Positions 27,132 through 35,815 of a stretch of 64,000 nucleotides of DNA are shown in pieces (within the stretch, counting starts at the first letter, position 1; every line of letters starts with the position of its first letter). A model generated the notes under the pieces. That model made no database searches. It was not told the origin of the DNA and saw only the letters and a list, made by a program, of their open reading frames with translations. The stretch covers positions 1 to 64,000 of the forward strand of contig JADJNC010000011.1 of the NCBI GenBank assembly GCA_016709335.1, in the 5' to 3' direction. The position numbers and the translations under genes were made by a program. Origin of the DNA: Candidatus Propionivibrio dominans (GTDB taxonomy: Bacteria > Pseudomonadota > Gammaproteobacteria > Burkholderiales > Rhodocyclaceae).

Positions 27132-27274
27132 GACCGCTCCTACTAAGAATATTTTGTCGGATATTAACATCAGGACACCCTCGAATCACTGGCGAGCGGA
27201 ATGAATGATATGGCAATCGCTTACGCAGATGTACCGGTAAACCCAAGGGAAATTCGTTTTACAGTCAGGGGTTA
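27132..27274. other. Upstream region of the efflux operon
   Basis: About 140 bases between the adaptor start and the ISAs1 remnant. The efflux promoter must lie here or in the remnant. No adjacent TetR or two-component regulator gene is present, and I do not see a clear operator. Confidence 0.4.
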
Positions 27275-28065
27275 TGCGATGGGCTTCCAAACCAGCAAAG
27301 CCAGCCTTTACTCTCGATTTTGTCGGGGCTGAAGATGATCAGCTAATGGAGGCGTTTGGCAGGGAGCCGGGGATCACCGTCGGGGGCCGGCGGTCCGGTA
27401 TGACCTGAAGGAAATGATCGTCGCGACGATATGCGCGGTACTGTGCAATTGTGACGATTGGTCTGATGCCGCGGACTGGTGTGAAGAAGAGGAAGGTGGC
27501 TGAAGACCTTCCTGGTGCTGGAAGGAGCACGCCCCTCTCACGACACGTTTGGCGAGTGTTTCGGATCTTGGATTGGGTTGCCGACGTATCTTGGATGGAC
27601 AGGCCCATGCGAGAAGCCTGGAAGAAACTGGGCGCCGTCGGCATGATCGAGTCTGAGCAGGAGATCAAAGACAAGATCAGTGTCGAGCGTCGCTACTTCA
27701 TTGTCAGTTCCGGGGTAAAAACGGTTGAGCGGTTTGCGCATGCCGCTCGGTCTCACTGGGGTGTTGAGGCCATGCACTGGGTACTTGACGTGATCTTTCG
27801 CGAAGATCACTGCCGGGTCAGGAAAGGCCATGCCGCGCGCAACTTGTCCGCCATCCGCAAGTTTGCGCTCTCCGCCTTGCGCAACGACACACTTCATCCT
27901 GAGCGCAGCCTACGTCGTCGCCGCAAACTCGCCGATCGTCGCCCAGACTACCGCGTTTTCTTCTCGGGGCACACCTCGTCAATGAATTGGCTAGCTTATG
28001 ACTTCTGCGTGTGCGATTGCCGTGGAATGAATGATTGTCATACTGTCAGGCGACGTGGCTGGTGA
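27275..28065 (+). pseudogene. ISAs1-family transposase remnant (core deleted, frameshifted)
   Basis: The N-terminal part of an ISAs1-type transposase (DFVGAEDDQLMEAFG, then RYDLKEMIVATICAVLCN in another frame, WSDAADWCEEEE) is followed by the C-terminal part only (KISVERRYFIVSS, HWGVEAMHWVLDVIFREDHC, RNLSAIRKFALSALRND). The middle of the DDE domain, roughly half of a normal 370-residue protein, is missing. Several frame changes occur in the first 300 bases. It is not expected to be active. It marks the left edge of an IS-rich region. Confidence 0.85.
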
Positions 28066-28191
28066 GTTGCGTAGTTGTCCGCTGCGCTGCGCCGGGTAAA
28101 AATTTATTGGGGTGGCGGCGTCGGGAAGCCCACGCGCAATTCGAACGGCAAGCCCGCATTTGCTCAAATTCCATACGGAATATCCCGGCAA

Positions 28192-28683
28192 TCATGGCTT
28201 CCATTCTTCACTACTGCTTTTCGCATCCATCCTTGCCTCCTGGAATCCCGTATGAATGCCGGGTTCTTGTGCGGGTCTGCTGTTGTCGCTCGAAACTTCC
28301 ACGTTCCGACTGCGACGGACGGCATCGACGGCGTTCAGCAAATCGCTGGCGATCGCCCGCTTGAGCACGAAGGCATCGGCACCGGCTTCCATCACCGCCC
28401 GGCGTACACTCTGCTCGTCGTGGACACTGAGGACAATCACCTTGAGTTCGGGGCAGCGCTGACGGAGCGCCAGCAACCAGCTTAGGCTGCCGCTCCGGGA
28501 CAGCGACAGATCGACGACCGCGACATCGGGCCGCAGTCGAATCGCTCCCTCGAGCAATGACGCCTCGTCGGCAACCATGACCACCGTTCCGAACGAGGTT
28601 TCCAGCAACCCACGCACGCCTTCCGTAAGACCGTGGTGACGGTCGGCCAGCAGAACACAACTGAGAGGCGTCCCGGGTATCAA
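28192..28683 (-). CDS. Response regulator receiver-domain protein, no output domain
   Basis: About 163 residues starting at a TTG (28683) after an AAGGAAA site. The receiver fold opens SCVLLADRHHGLTEGVRGLL with the acidic pocket partly changed (ADRHH). The phospho-acceptor is the Asp of VAVVDLSLSRSG. The conserved Lys is in ADAFVLKRAI. It resembles the NarL/FixJ receiver, but the DNA-binding HTH is missing: the tail after VDAVRRS is short and polar. No histidine kinase is nearby. It may act by protein contact or be a truncated NarL-type regulator. Confidence 0.75.
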   Translation of the reverse strand: MIPGTPLSCVLLADRHHGLTEGVRGLLETSFGTVVMVADEASLLEGAIRLRPDVAVVDLSLSRSGSLSWLLALRQRCPELKVIVLSVHDEQSVRRAVMEAGADAFVLKRAIASDLLNAVDAVRRSRNVEVSSDNSRPAQEPGIHTGFQEARMDAKSSSEEWKP

Positions 28684-28740
28684 TGCATTTCCTTTTCCGC
28701 AGCGTGCCGTGATACCTGTCAGTACCCGGCTCCACGCGTA

Positions 28741-28781
28741 GATTAGTCGCGATCCGGAGGATTGTGACCTCGGGATATTAC
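28741..28781. repeat. 41-base direct repeat, copy 1
   Basis: Begins GATTAGTCGCGATCCGGAGG and ends CGGGATATTAC. Identical over 41 bases, same orientation, to 41179-41219. It lies 58 bases upstream of the receiver-domain gene. Confidence 0.85.
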
Positions 28782-28963
28782 GGGGGTGTCTCCGGGAAAC
28801 TACGGGTTTCCGATATGGAGATCGGGGAGGGGACATGCACAGGTCGTTGCGGTTACCGATCTGTCGCTTTATGCTGAAAAGCATCAGGGGCGGAGGCGAA
28901 ACCAAGTCGTCTGGCGTGAAACGCTACAACAGGGTAAAAAAATGCATCAGGCGGGGAATGCGA

Positions 28964-30415
28964 TCAATCGATACCGAAACACAAGTACTTGATCTCCAGA
29001 TATTCGTCAAGTCCGTACTTTGAACCTTCGCGCCCCAAACCGGATTGCTTGACACCGCCGAAGGGCGCGACTTCGTTTGAGATGTGACCGGTATTGATAC
29101 CGACCATGCCGTATTCAAGCGCCTCTCCAACACGAAAACAGCGTGCGACGTCACGCGAGTAAAAATACGCTGCAAGGCCGGATTCGGTGTCATTGGCCTG
29201 AGTTATGGCTTCCGCCTCGCTGGAAAAGCGAAAGATCGGCGCCACCGGGCCGAATGTTTCTTCACGTGCAACGCGCATCTCGGAGGTGACATCGGTGAGT
29301 ATCGTCGGCCTGAAGAAGTTGCCGCCCAGGGTAGGGTGATGACCCCCGGTGAGCAGTTTGGCGCCTTTGCCGATGGCATCGGCGATGTGCTCCTCGACCT
29401 TGATCCGTGCCGCATTGTCGATCAGCGGCCCGAGTGAAACGCCGTCCTCGTCGCCCGAACCGACTTTGAGTGTTGCGACGCGTTCAGCCAGCTTTTGCGC
29501 AAAAATATCGTATATGCCCGCCTGGACAAGAAAGCGGTTGGCGCAAACGCAGGTCTGTCCGGCATTACGGAACTTGGCAATCAGCGCGCCTTCGACGGCA
29601 GCGTCGACGTCGGCATCGTCGAACACGATGAACGGCGCATTTCCGCCGAGTTCCAGCGACAACTTCTTGATCGTTGGCGCACACTGCGCCATCAGCAAGC
29701 GGCCCACTTCGGTCGATCCGGTAAAGGAGAGTTTGCGCACCAGCGGGCTTTGGGTCAGTGCGCCGCCAATGATTGCCGCATCGCCGGTAATCACGTTGAA
29801 GACGCCTGGCGGCAATTCCGCCTCTGCCGCCAGGCGGACCAATGCCAGCGCGCTGAGCGGCGCCTGCTCGGCCGGCTTGAGAATGATGGTGCAGCCGGCA
29901 GCCAGCGCTGGGGCGACCTTGCGTGTGACCATCGCCATGGGGAAATTCCATGGCGTAATGGCAGCGGTGACACCCACCGGCTGACGCAGCGTCAACAGTC
30001 GCTTGCCGACAGTCGGGCTGGGAATGCTTTCGCCATAGCTGCGCTTGGCTTCTTCGGCAAACCACTGAACGAATGACGCACCATAGCTGACTTCACCGCG
30101 CGCTTCGGCCAACGGCTTGCCACACTCGGCGGTGATCAAGCGGGCCAGATCCTCGGCGTTGGCGTTGATCAGGTCAAACCAGCGGTCGAGCAGCTTGGCG
30201 CGGTCTTTTGCCGTGGTTGCGAGCCAGCTTTGCCAGGCTTCGTTTGCGGCAGCAATGGCACGTAACGTTTCAGCTTTGCCCATCAAAGGCACTTCGCCGA
30301 TCAATTCACCGCTAGCAGGATTATTTACTGCTAGCACAAGACCATCGTCAGCCGCTTCCCAGCGGCCGTCGATAAAGCAGTTGGAGCGAAGGAGTCTGGG
30401 GTCGGCAAGATACAT
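28964..30415 (-). CDS. gabD: NAD(P)-dependent succinate-semialdehyde dehydrogenase (GabD-like)
   Basis: A complete 483-residue aldehyde dehydrogenase. Motifs in order: PWNFPMAMVTRK (catalytic Asn), KPAEQAPLSAL (cofactor Lys/Glu), FTGSTEVG, LELGGNAP (general-base Glu), NAGQTCVCANR (nucleophilic Cys) and EETFGPVAP. Overall similarity and length point to the succinate-semialdehyde branch, which finishes GABA breakdown; other short semialdehydes remain possible. No gabT is nearby. It lies within the IS-rich region, and its upstream side is cut by a mobile-element remnant. Confidence 0.9.
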   Translation of the reverse strand: MYLADPRLLRSNCFIDGRWEAADDGLVLAVNNPASGELIGEVPLMGKAETLRAIAAANEAWQSWLATTAKDRAKLLDRWFDLINANAEDLARLITAECGKPLAEARGEVSYGASFVQWFAEEAKRSYGESIPSPTVGKRLLTLRQPVGVTAAITPWNFPMAMVTRKVAPALAAGCTIILKPAEQAPLSALALVRLAAEAELPPGVFNVITGDAAIIGGALTQSPLVRKLSFTGSTEVGRLLMAQCAPTIKKLSLELGGNAPFIVFDDADVDAAVEGALIAKFRNAGQTCVCANRFLVQAGIYDIFAQKLAERVATLKVGSGDEDGVSLGPLIDNAARIKVEEHIADAIGKGAKLLTGGHHPTLGGNFFRPTILTDVTSEMRVAREETFGPVAPIFRFSSEAEAITQANDTESGLAAYFYSRDVARCFRVGEALEYGMVGINTGHISNEVAPFGGVKQSGLGREGSKYGLDEYLEIKYLCFGID

Positions 30416-30457
30416 GGTTGTGGTGTGATTAAGTTGGTTGATAAATATCCGGGTACC

Positions 30458-30952
30458 TTAACGCATCGGATGATGACAGGTCAATGACTGACGTCGGCAA
30501 GACACTATTTTAAAATAGTAATGCGTGAATCGACTGCGCTGCGGCGCCAGTATCCGATGATTCGGATCCTTGGTCGGATACTTCGGCGTGGTGCAGCGAA
30601 ACGTCGGCCCTTGCTCCATGCTCTTGAAAATGAAATAGACGCCATAGCGCTTGGCCCGCACCATGGCCCGCTGCCACGGTAAAACATGATCTTCCTTGCG
30701 CACCCCTTTCTCGGCCCACTCCACTGGCGTCTCGTGATTGCGGGCATAGGCTTCCACCCACTGCTGATACTCATTGGTTCGGCGGCTCAATACGTCCTTG
30801 TCAACGGTGTCAATACCCACCACCTGTCGGAAGAAGTAAACTACTTGCTCCGGACGGGATAATCCGCTCAGGTAGCCGTGGATGACGATACGGTCAAAGC
30901 AGTGATACATGAAGACCAGCAGACGGCCAAACAGTTGGGTGAAGAGTTCCAT
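30458..30952 (-). pseudogene. Truncated conserved protein of mobile type (MMELFTQLFGRLL start)
   Basis: Opens MMELFTQLFGRLLVFMYHCF, a start I associate with a long conserved protein of environmental betaproteobacteria of unknown function (recalled similarity, not searched). Matching sequence runs through RSRFTHYYF at about 30525; after that the residues look random. The 3' part is therefore lost, joined to the upstream region of the aldehyde dehydrogenase gene. The promoter of that gene may have been altered by this junction. Confidence 0.55.
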
Positions 30953-31026
30953 CATTCCCTCCAAGTCGCGCTGCCCTCCGTGAAGCGCAGCGGGACATGG
31001 GTGCGATCACAGGAGGACACAAACCG

Positions 31027-31428
31027 ATGACTAATCGAAAGACTCGACACAGAATCGCTACGCAGCGATTGTCACGTGAGCGTTTCCATCTTACCGCTGA
31101 AATCCGCTTGATCCAGCATCGCGCTGCCGAGCACGAGGGGCGTATCGTTGGCCTCGGATCACTGCTCCTTTTTTCTACCAGCACCGGCGACGCATGGATT
31201 CTTGATCCGGCGGATCAACTCGCCGCACGCTTGGCCCGCGACGGCGATCCACTCGCCGTTTATGTCGAGGAAAGCGAGTCAAAGTATGCTATCGGATGGC
31301 AGGGTCACTTCAGGATAGATGGCGATCTATTCGAGTACGAAGACAACGACGCTCTACATAAAGTGACAATCCACGGCTACCCAACATCACTACTACTCCA
31401 AAGGATAGAAAAACTGGATCATCAATAG
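31027..31428 (+). CDS. Hypothetical protein
   Basis: 133 residues from the ATG at 31027, with AGGAGG at 31011-31016. The N-terminus is basic (TNRKTRHRIATQRLSRERF). The middle has LGSLLLFSTSTGDAWILDPADQLAARLARDG, then an acidic stretch (EESESKYAIGWQGHFRIDGD). No signal peptide or helix in the membrane is evident. I do not recognise the family. It diverges from the truncated gene at 30458-30952 across 75 bases and may have moved with it. Confidence 0.6.
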   Translation: MTNRKTRHRIATQRLSRERFHLTAEIRLIQHRAAEHEGRIVGLGSLLLFSTSTGDAWILDPADQLAARLARDGDPLAVYVEESESKYAIGWQGHFRIDGDLFEYEDNDALHKVTIHGYPTSLLLQRIEKLDHQ

Positions 31429-31551
31429 CCTCAGAGGTGTCGTTCAAATTTCAAATATTTTTGGCTAGAGTTAGTTTCGAATTCGCAGGTGTGCTTGGGC
31501 ATTCGACGAATACTCAGGAATTGCCGTTTGATCGGCCTCTATATTGACTTC

Positions 31552-32701
31552 GCTAATTCTAATGCGCGTTCATATTGAGACTAACAATCCACGGCCAAGC
31601 AGTGATGCTGCGCACAGACTCCGTATTTGCAGCGAGTTTCGGCAGGCCGGATTCGAGTTGGCGAGTGACTCCGGCCAAATCTGCAAATACCCGGTTGGGG
31701 AATTCTTTTTCGCGCAGTTCGTCCCAAATATGCTCTTGTGGGTTGAGTTCCGGCGCATAGGGCGGCAAACGGAGCAGGCGCACATTTTCCGGTACGGCCA
31801 ATTCCTTGCTTACATGGGAACTCGCCCCATCCACCACCATGATGATGAAGTCTTCACTGTGCCTCACTCACCTGGCTGAGGAATTCGCTCATGTGCGATG
31901 TGTTCATCTGCCGACAGATCATCCAATCCAGGTCGCCTTGCAGCGGACTGACCGCACCATACACATAGACAAATTCGCGTTCATAGCCGTTATTGACGAC
32001 GGGACGCTCGGGTACCATGGCCCAGCATTTGCGAATTCGCACCATGCGCCCAAAACGCGCCTCGTCCTGAAACATCAGACGTATGTGCCGGCCCTTCACA
32101 ACGTCGGGTTTGGCGATGGCCGCCAAGTTTTCGGGAAGTTTTTTTTCCAGTCTTCCTGGGCTTTCGCATCGCTTTTGGGATGCCGCGTGTCGGGAGCCAC
32201 CTTGCGCCAACCATGCCGTTCCAACAGCCGATATACGACGGACGCCCTCACAGTACGCCCCAGTTTTTGCGAAAGCGCTGCGCGCAATGGCGAGACCACC
32301 AACATGTTGCCCGTTCTGGCCAGGTCCGCCCACGGCGCCAGGAATTCGCGCTCCTCTTCGAGCGTCATCAGTTCGTGTCGTCGCCCTCCACGGGCGGGTT
32401 CGGCAACGTCCGCTTGTGAGCATCGGCGCCGTAACGCATTTTGAAGGCGCGGCACCGTTGCCCTGCTGACGCCCAGCAGAGCTGCCGTTTGTTCCAGCGT
32501 AGCGTTCAACATCGCAGGCAATAGAACGGCTTGTGCGCCACGTAATGTGTGAAAATCTTTTGCTACGGCGGCAATCTCTTGGGCTTTGCCAATCAAATCT
32601 GAGTCGATGCGGCGCGGTCGAGCCATGATAGTCTCCTGTGTGGAATCCTATCGTGGATAATAGCGCTAATAGTCTCATTATGAAAGCGAATTAGAATAAG
32701 C
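31552..32701 (-). mobile_element. IS630-family insertion sequence
   Basis: About 1,150 bases bounded by 32-base imperfect inverted repeats: 31552-31583 starts GCTAATTCTAATGCGCG, and 32670-32701 on the other strand starts GCTTATTCTAATTCGC; 28 of 32 bases agree. The transposase fills the interior. The expected TA target duplication is not obvious at these exact ends. Confidence 0.8.
31559..32626 (-). pseudogene. IS630-family transposase (two frame changes, first perhaps programmed)
   Basis: Starts ATG 32626 after AGGAG. The N-terminal helix-turn-helix region (LEQTAALLGVSRATVPRLQ) and the linker lead to an A8 run at 32139-32146. There the expected protein moves to the -1 frame (EDWKK to LPENLA), over a classical A-AAA-AAC slip site. 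The next segment carries the first DDE Asp (LMFQDEARFGRM). Around 31857-31863 a second change (bases missing near GAGGCACAGTG) leads to the last part with MVVDGASSH and PPYAPELNPQEHIWDELR. The second change makes the element probably inactive unless it is an assembly error. Confidence 0.8.
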
Positions 32702-32749
32702 TCAAGCAGGCACGTCCGATCCCACCACTAATCACCCTGGAGTTAAGCC

Positions 32750-34020
32750 ATGAATCCCCAAACCGACAACAATTTCGCCGCTTTCATCGGCATCGATTGG
32801 GCCGACGCGAAGCATGACCTATGTTTGCAGGCTGCTGACAGCGACAAGCGGGAGTTCGACATCCTGCTTCATCGTTCCGATGCGATCGACACTTGGGCCT
32901 CTGCGCTGAGGCAGCGGTTTCAGGGCCGGCCAGTGGCCGTTTGCCTTGAGACTGCAAAAGGACCGTTAGTTTACGCATTGCAAAAGTTTGATTTCCTGGT
33001 CTTGTTCCCGGTCAATCCCGCCACCCTGGCCAAATACCGTCAGGCCTTTAAACCAAGTCATGCCAAAGCCGACCCGACGGATGCTGAGCTCGCGCTTGAA
33101 ATCCTCATCGGGCACCGGGACAAGTTACACGCGCTCAACCCACAGAGCACTGCAATGCGTACGCTTGGACCGTTGCTCGAAGAACGCCGTCGGCTCATTA
33201 ATGATCAAACGCGTTTCACCAACCGCCTGACCAGTGCGCTCAAGGACTATTTCCCGCAGGCGCTCGATTGGTTCGACGACAAGGCCACCACGCTATTCTG
33301 CGACTTCCTCACGCGCTGGCCAACGCTCAAACAGGTTCAGCTGGCCCGCAGAACCACCCTGGAATCGTTCTTTTACGATCACCATTCACGTTCCCCCAAT
33401 CTGCTCAAAGCACGACTCGCCGCCATAAAAAGCGCTCGCCCACTCACCGAGGATCCGGCCGTCATCGAGCCCAAACGGCTCTTGGTCGAAGCCTTGGTGG
33501 AACAGCTGCGCGCCACCATGAAGGCGATAGCGCATTTCGATGCCGAGATCGCTAACGTCTGCCAAAGCCTGCCGGACTATGAGCTATTCCGAGCGCTGGC
33601 TCTGTCTTCGCTCCTCGCTTGCTTGCGGCTTTCGGAGAACAGCGGGATCGCTACGCGGGTGCAGGGGAAATCCAGAGGTACGTGGGTATTGCGCCCGTCA
33701 CGGAAAGCAGCGGCAAGCAGCACTGGGTGCACTGGCGCCTGGCGTGTCCCAAGTTTCTGCGTCAAACATTTGTCGAGTGGGCTAACCAGACGATCACTCG
33801 ATCTTTCTGGGCCGGAGCTTACTATCAGCAGCAACGCGCCAAGGGGGCAACACACCAGGTGGCGGTACGGGCTCTTGCCTTCAAGTGGATCCGTATTCTT
33901 TACCGCTGCTGGAAGGACCGTACCCCGTATGATGAATCGAAATACTTGAATGCCCTCAAACGCTGCGCGTCACCGTTGCTGGTGACTTCTGCGCAAATCG
34001 TCCCGACCATCGGCGCTTGA
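32750..34020 (+). pseudogene. IS110-family transposase (frameshifted by internal deletion)
   Basis: The N-terminal DEDD domain is intact (FIGIDWADAKHDLCL, VCLETAKGPLVYAL, HAKADPTDAELALE). The central coiled region follows. The C-terminal transposase_20 domain should start with a RALPGAG motif, but near 33594-33600 about ten bases are missing between two GCGCTG copies, which removes PGAG and shifts the frame. The remainder (RLLAAFGEQRDRYAG, then VGIAPVTESSGKQHWVHWR) continues in another frame to 34020. A TGGAG site precedes the ATG. Total length, about 420 residues, is normal for the family. Confidence 0.85.
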
Positions 34021-34146
34021 CGGGTCGATGCCTTATCGCTCGGAGCACCGTACGCGTGCGACACCTTTCGAAAATCCGTCGAACCCGTGGGTTGCGACGC
34101 CAGATCATTTGCCGGAGCAAATTTAAAGATTTTTGGAGCCAATAAA

Positions 34147-34392
34147 GTGAACGTTATCCTTGATTCAGAGCGTGACCGCCGTACGTTGGCATGGCTGGTC
34201 GAACAGGTCGGAGAATGTGCGCTTGAAAAGGCCTGCACTCGCTTGGCGGGCCAACGCAAACCCTATCCATCGAACTTGGCCAAGATACTTGGTCTCGAGC
34301 CGCCTGAACGTCTTACCAGACCCTCACGGGCACAGGTCCAAGCCAATCTTGCCGCCGCTCGCAAGTTGCTGGCTGGTCCTCCGCGCACCTGA
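34147..34392 (+). CDS. Hypothetical small protein, mobile-element associated
   Basis: 81 residues from a GTG at 34147 with GGAG about nine bases upstream. Helical and charged: SERDRRTLAWLVEQVGECAL, CTRLAGQRKPYPSNLAKILGL and a basic tail. I associate this type with integrons, plasmids and IS-rich regions, function unknown. No membrane segment. It sits between IS110 and an IS1634-type fragment. Confidence 0.55.
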   Translation: MNVILDSERDRRTLAWLVEQVGECALEKACTRLAGQRKPYPSNLAKILGLEPPERLTRPSRAQVQANLAAARKLLAGPPRT

Positions 34393-34412
34393 TGCCTACA
34401 GCGTCAACCAAA

Positions 34413-34679
34413 CTAAAGCGCTTGACAGACCACCTCAGGACATGACTCCGGCGCTTGTCGGTCTTCCGGGAAAATCGCTATCTGCCTGGTGTCGCTGCCG
34501 CTGCCTTCCAGCACGTCGATCGTTTTGCACCAGGCGGCGCGCTGGGCGTCGTTGATTTCGCCAAGGTACAGCACGTGCCGTTGCACGATGCCGCCGCCCT
34601 TGCGCCGACAGTTCTCGACGACGCTCCAGTAGCGGTGCGTCTTGCCATCCTTCTTTCGTGTCTTGCAGCGTAGAAACAT
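34413..34679 (-). pseudogene. IS1634-type transposase N-terminal fragment
   Basis: About 88 residues starting MFLRCKTRKKDGKTHRYW, with SVVENCRRKGGG and QRHVLYLGEINDAQRAAWCK. This is the N-terminal region of a different IS1634-like transposase; the catalytic core is absent. The frame continues only to 34413. A remnant with no expected function. Confidence 0.65.
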
Positions 34680-34845
34680 GCCGATAATATGCCGACGACA
34701 CAATCATCACGCAAGGGGGAAGGTCGGCACTACAGCGTGTTTTGACGGTTTTGCCCACTCCCATGCCATATCGATCAGACACTTACGCGCGCGAAGCTCG
34801 TCAAAAATCGGAAAAATTGCGGCGAATAGCGGAAGTCGGGCTAGC

Positions 34846-35805
34846 TCAGGACGGATCCTCGACCCGCTTCCACGAGGCATCCGGGTTGAATTCCTTGATC
34901 GGCGCCGCGCCCTTGCCGAGATCCTTCTGGTAGATATTCCCGTTATTGCTGACGATGAAGGTCATCACGCCGCTTTCACCATATTCTGCAGGGTAGGCGA
35001 CCATGGCAAACCCGGCGATCATGTGGCCATTGATCACATAGCTGTGGGCTCCACCCGGCGCACTCTTGCCCTGCCGTGTCAGGATACGGAAGTGATAGCC
35101 ACGGAAAGCGTCATCCGCACTGTGTCCCTTGAGGTAGTCCGCGCTGGCGGCGATCAACGGTCCGAAGGGGCTCATCTCTTCACCCCTGGCCGGATCGGCT
35201 GGCCAGTAAAGGCCATCCTGTTTGCCGGGCGTACTGCCCAGCTTCTGGGCATATTCAAGCACACCATCGCCGTTACGATCACGCGAAGCGAACTGCCGTT
35301 GCGCATCGATAAAGGCACGGAGAACCTTGATGGCTTCAAGTTCGTTGGCACCGATCCGGCGATTGATGATTTCGTCTTCGCCCAGTTCGGTGGCAAAACG
35401 CCAGGCGTCATTTTCGCGCACCAGCGGAATCGGCACCGGCCAGGCATCGTTACCGATCAGCAGGATGCGACGATCAGGACCCGCTTCTTCAAGCACATGA
35501 AAAGTCTGTAGTTCGGCCAGTGTTTTCGCCCGCGAAGCCGAGTTTGCTGCCTTGTCCGGCGTCACCACAAGACGCTTGTACTTCTCGCCAAAAATCGCGA
35601 TCAGCGCGGCATCGTCATCGGCCTTGAAGGCTTCGATCAATGCGTTCACCGCGGCGTCGGGCGTGGCAAAGGTCTTTTGTTCGGCGGCGACCGCGAGCAG
35701 CGGGACCGATAGCAACAGGGCCAGCGCAAGGCTGCGCAATGCCGACGCAAGGCGTGAGAGTTGAATAATCATAGCGATCCTGTGGGTAGTCTTGATAGTA
35801 GTCAT
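34846..35805 (-). CDS. DUF2950 family periplasmic protein
   Basis: About 319 residues. A signal peptide (LALALLLSVPLLAVAAEQ) is followed by the DUF2950 domain: KTFATPDAAVNALIEAFKAD, LIGNDAWPVPIPLVRENDAW, GANELEAIKVLRAFIDAQRQFAS with YWPADPARGEEMSPFGPL, GYHFRILTRQGKSAPGGA and SYVINGHMIAGFAMVAYPAEYG. The function is unknown. The ATG at 35805 follows AGGAG; a second ATG at 35772 would also give a signal peptide. It lies directly downstream of the DUF3300 gene, an association seen repeatedly in proteobacteria, so they probably work together. Confidence 0.88.
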   Translation of the reverse strand: MTTIKTTHRIAMIIQLSRLASALRSLALALLLSVPLLAVAAEQKTFATPDAAVNALIEAFKADDDAALIAIFGEKYKRLVVTPDKAANSASRAKTLAELQTFHVLEEAGPDRRILLIGNDAWPVPIPLVRENDAWRFATELGEDEIINRRIGANELEAIKVLRAFIDAQRQFASRDRNGDGVLEYAQKLGSTPGKQDGLYWPADPARGEEMSPFGPLIAASADYLKGHSADDAFRGYHFRILTRQGKSAPGGAHSYVINGHMIAGFAMVAYPAEYGESGVMTFIVSNNGNIYQKDLGKGAAPIKEFNPDASWKRVEDPS

Positions 35806-35815
35806 CTTGTTCTCC

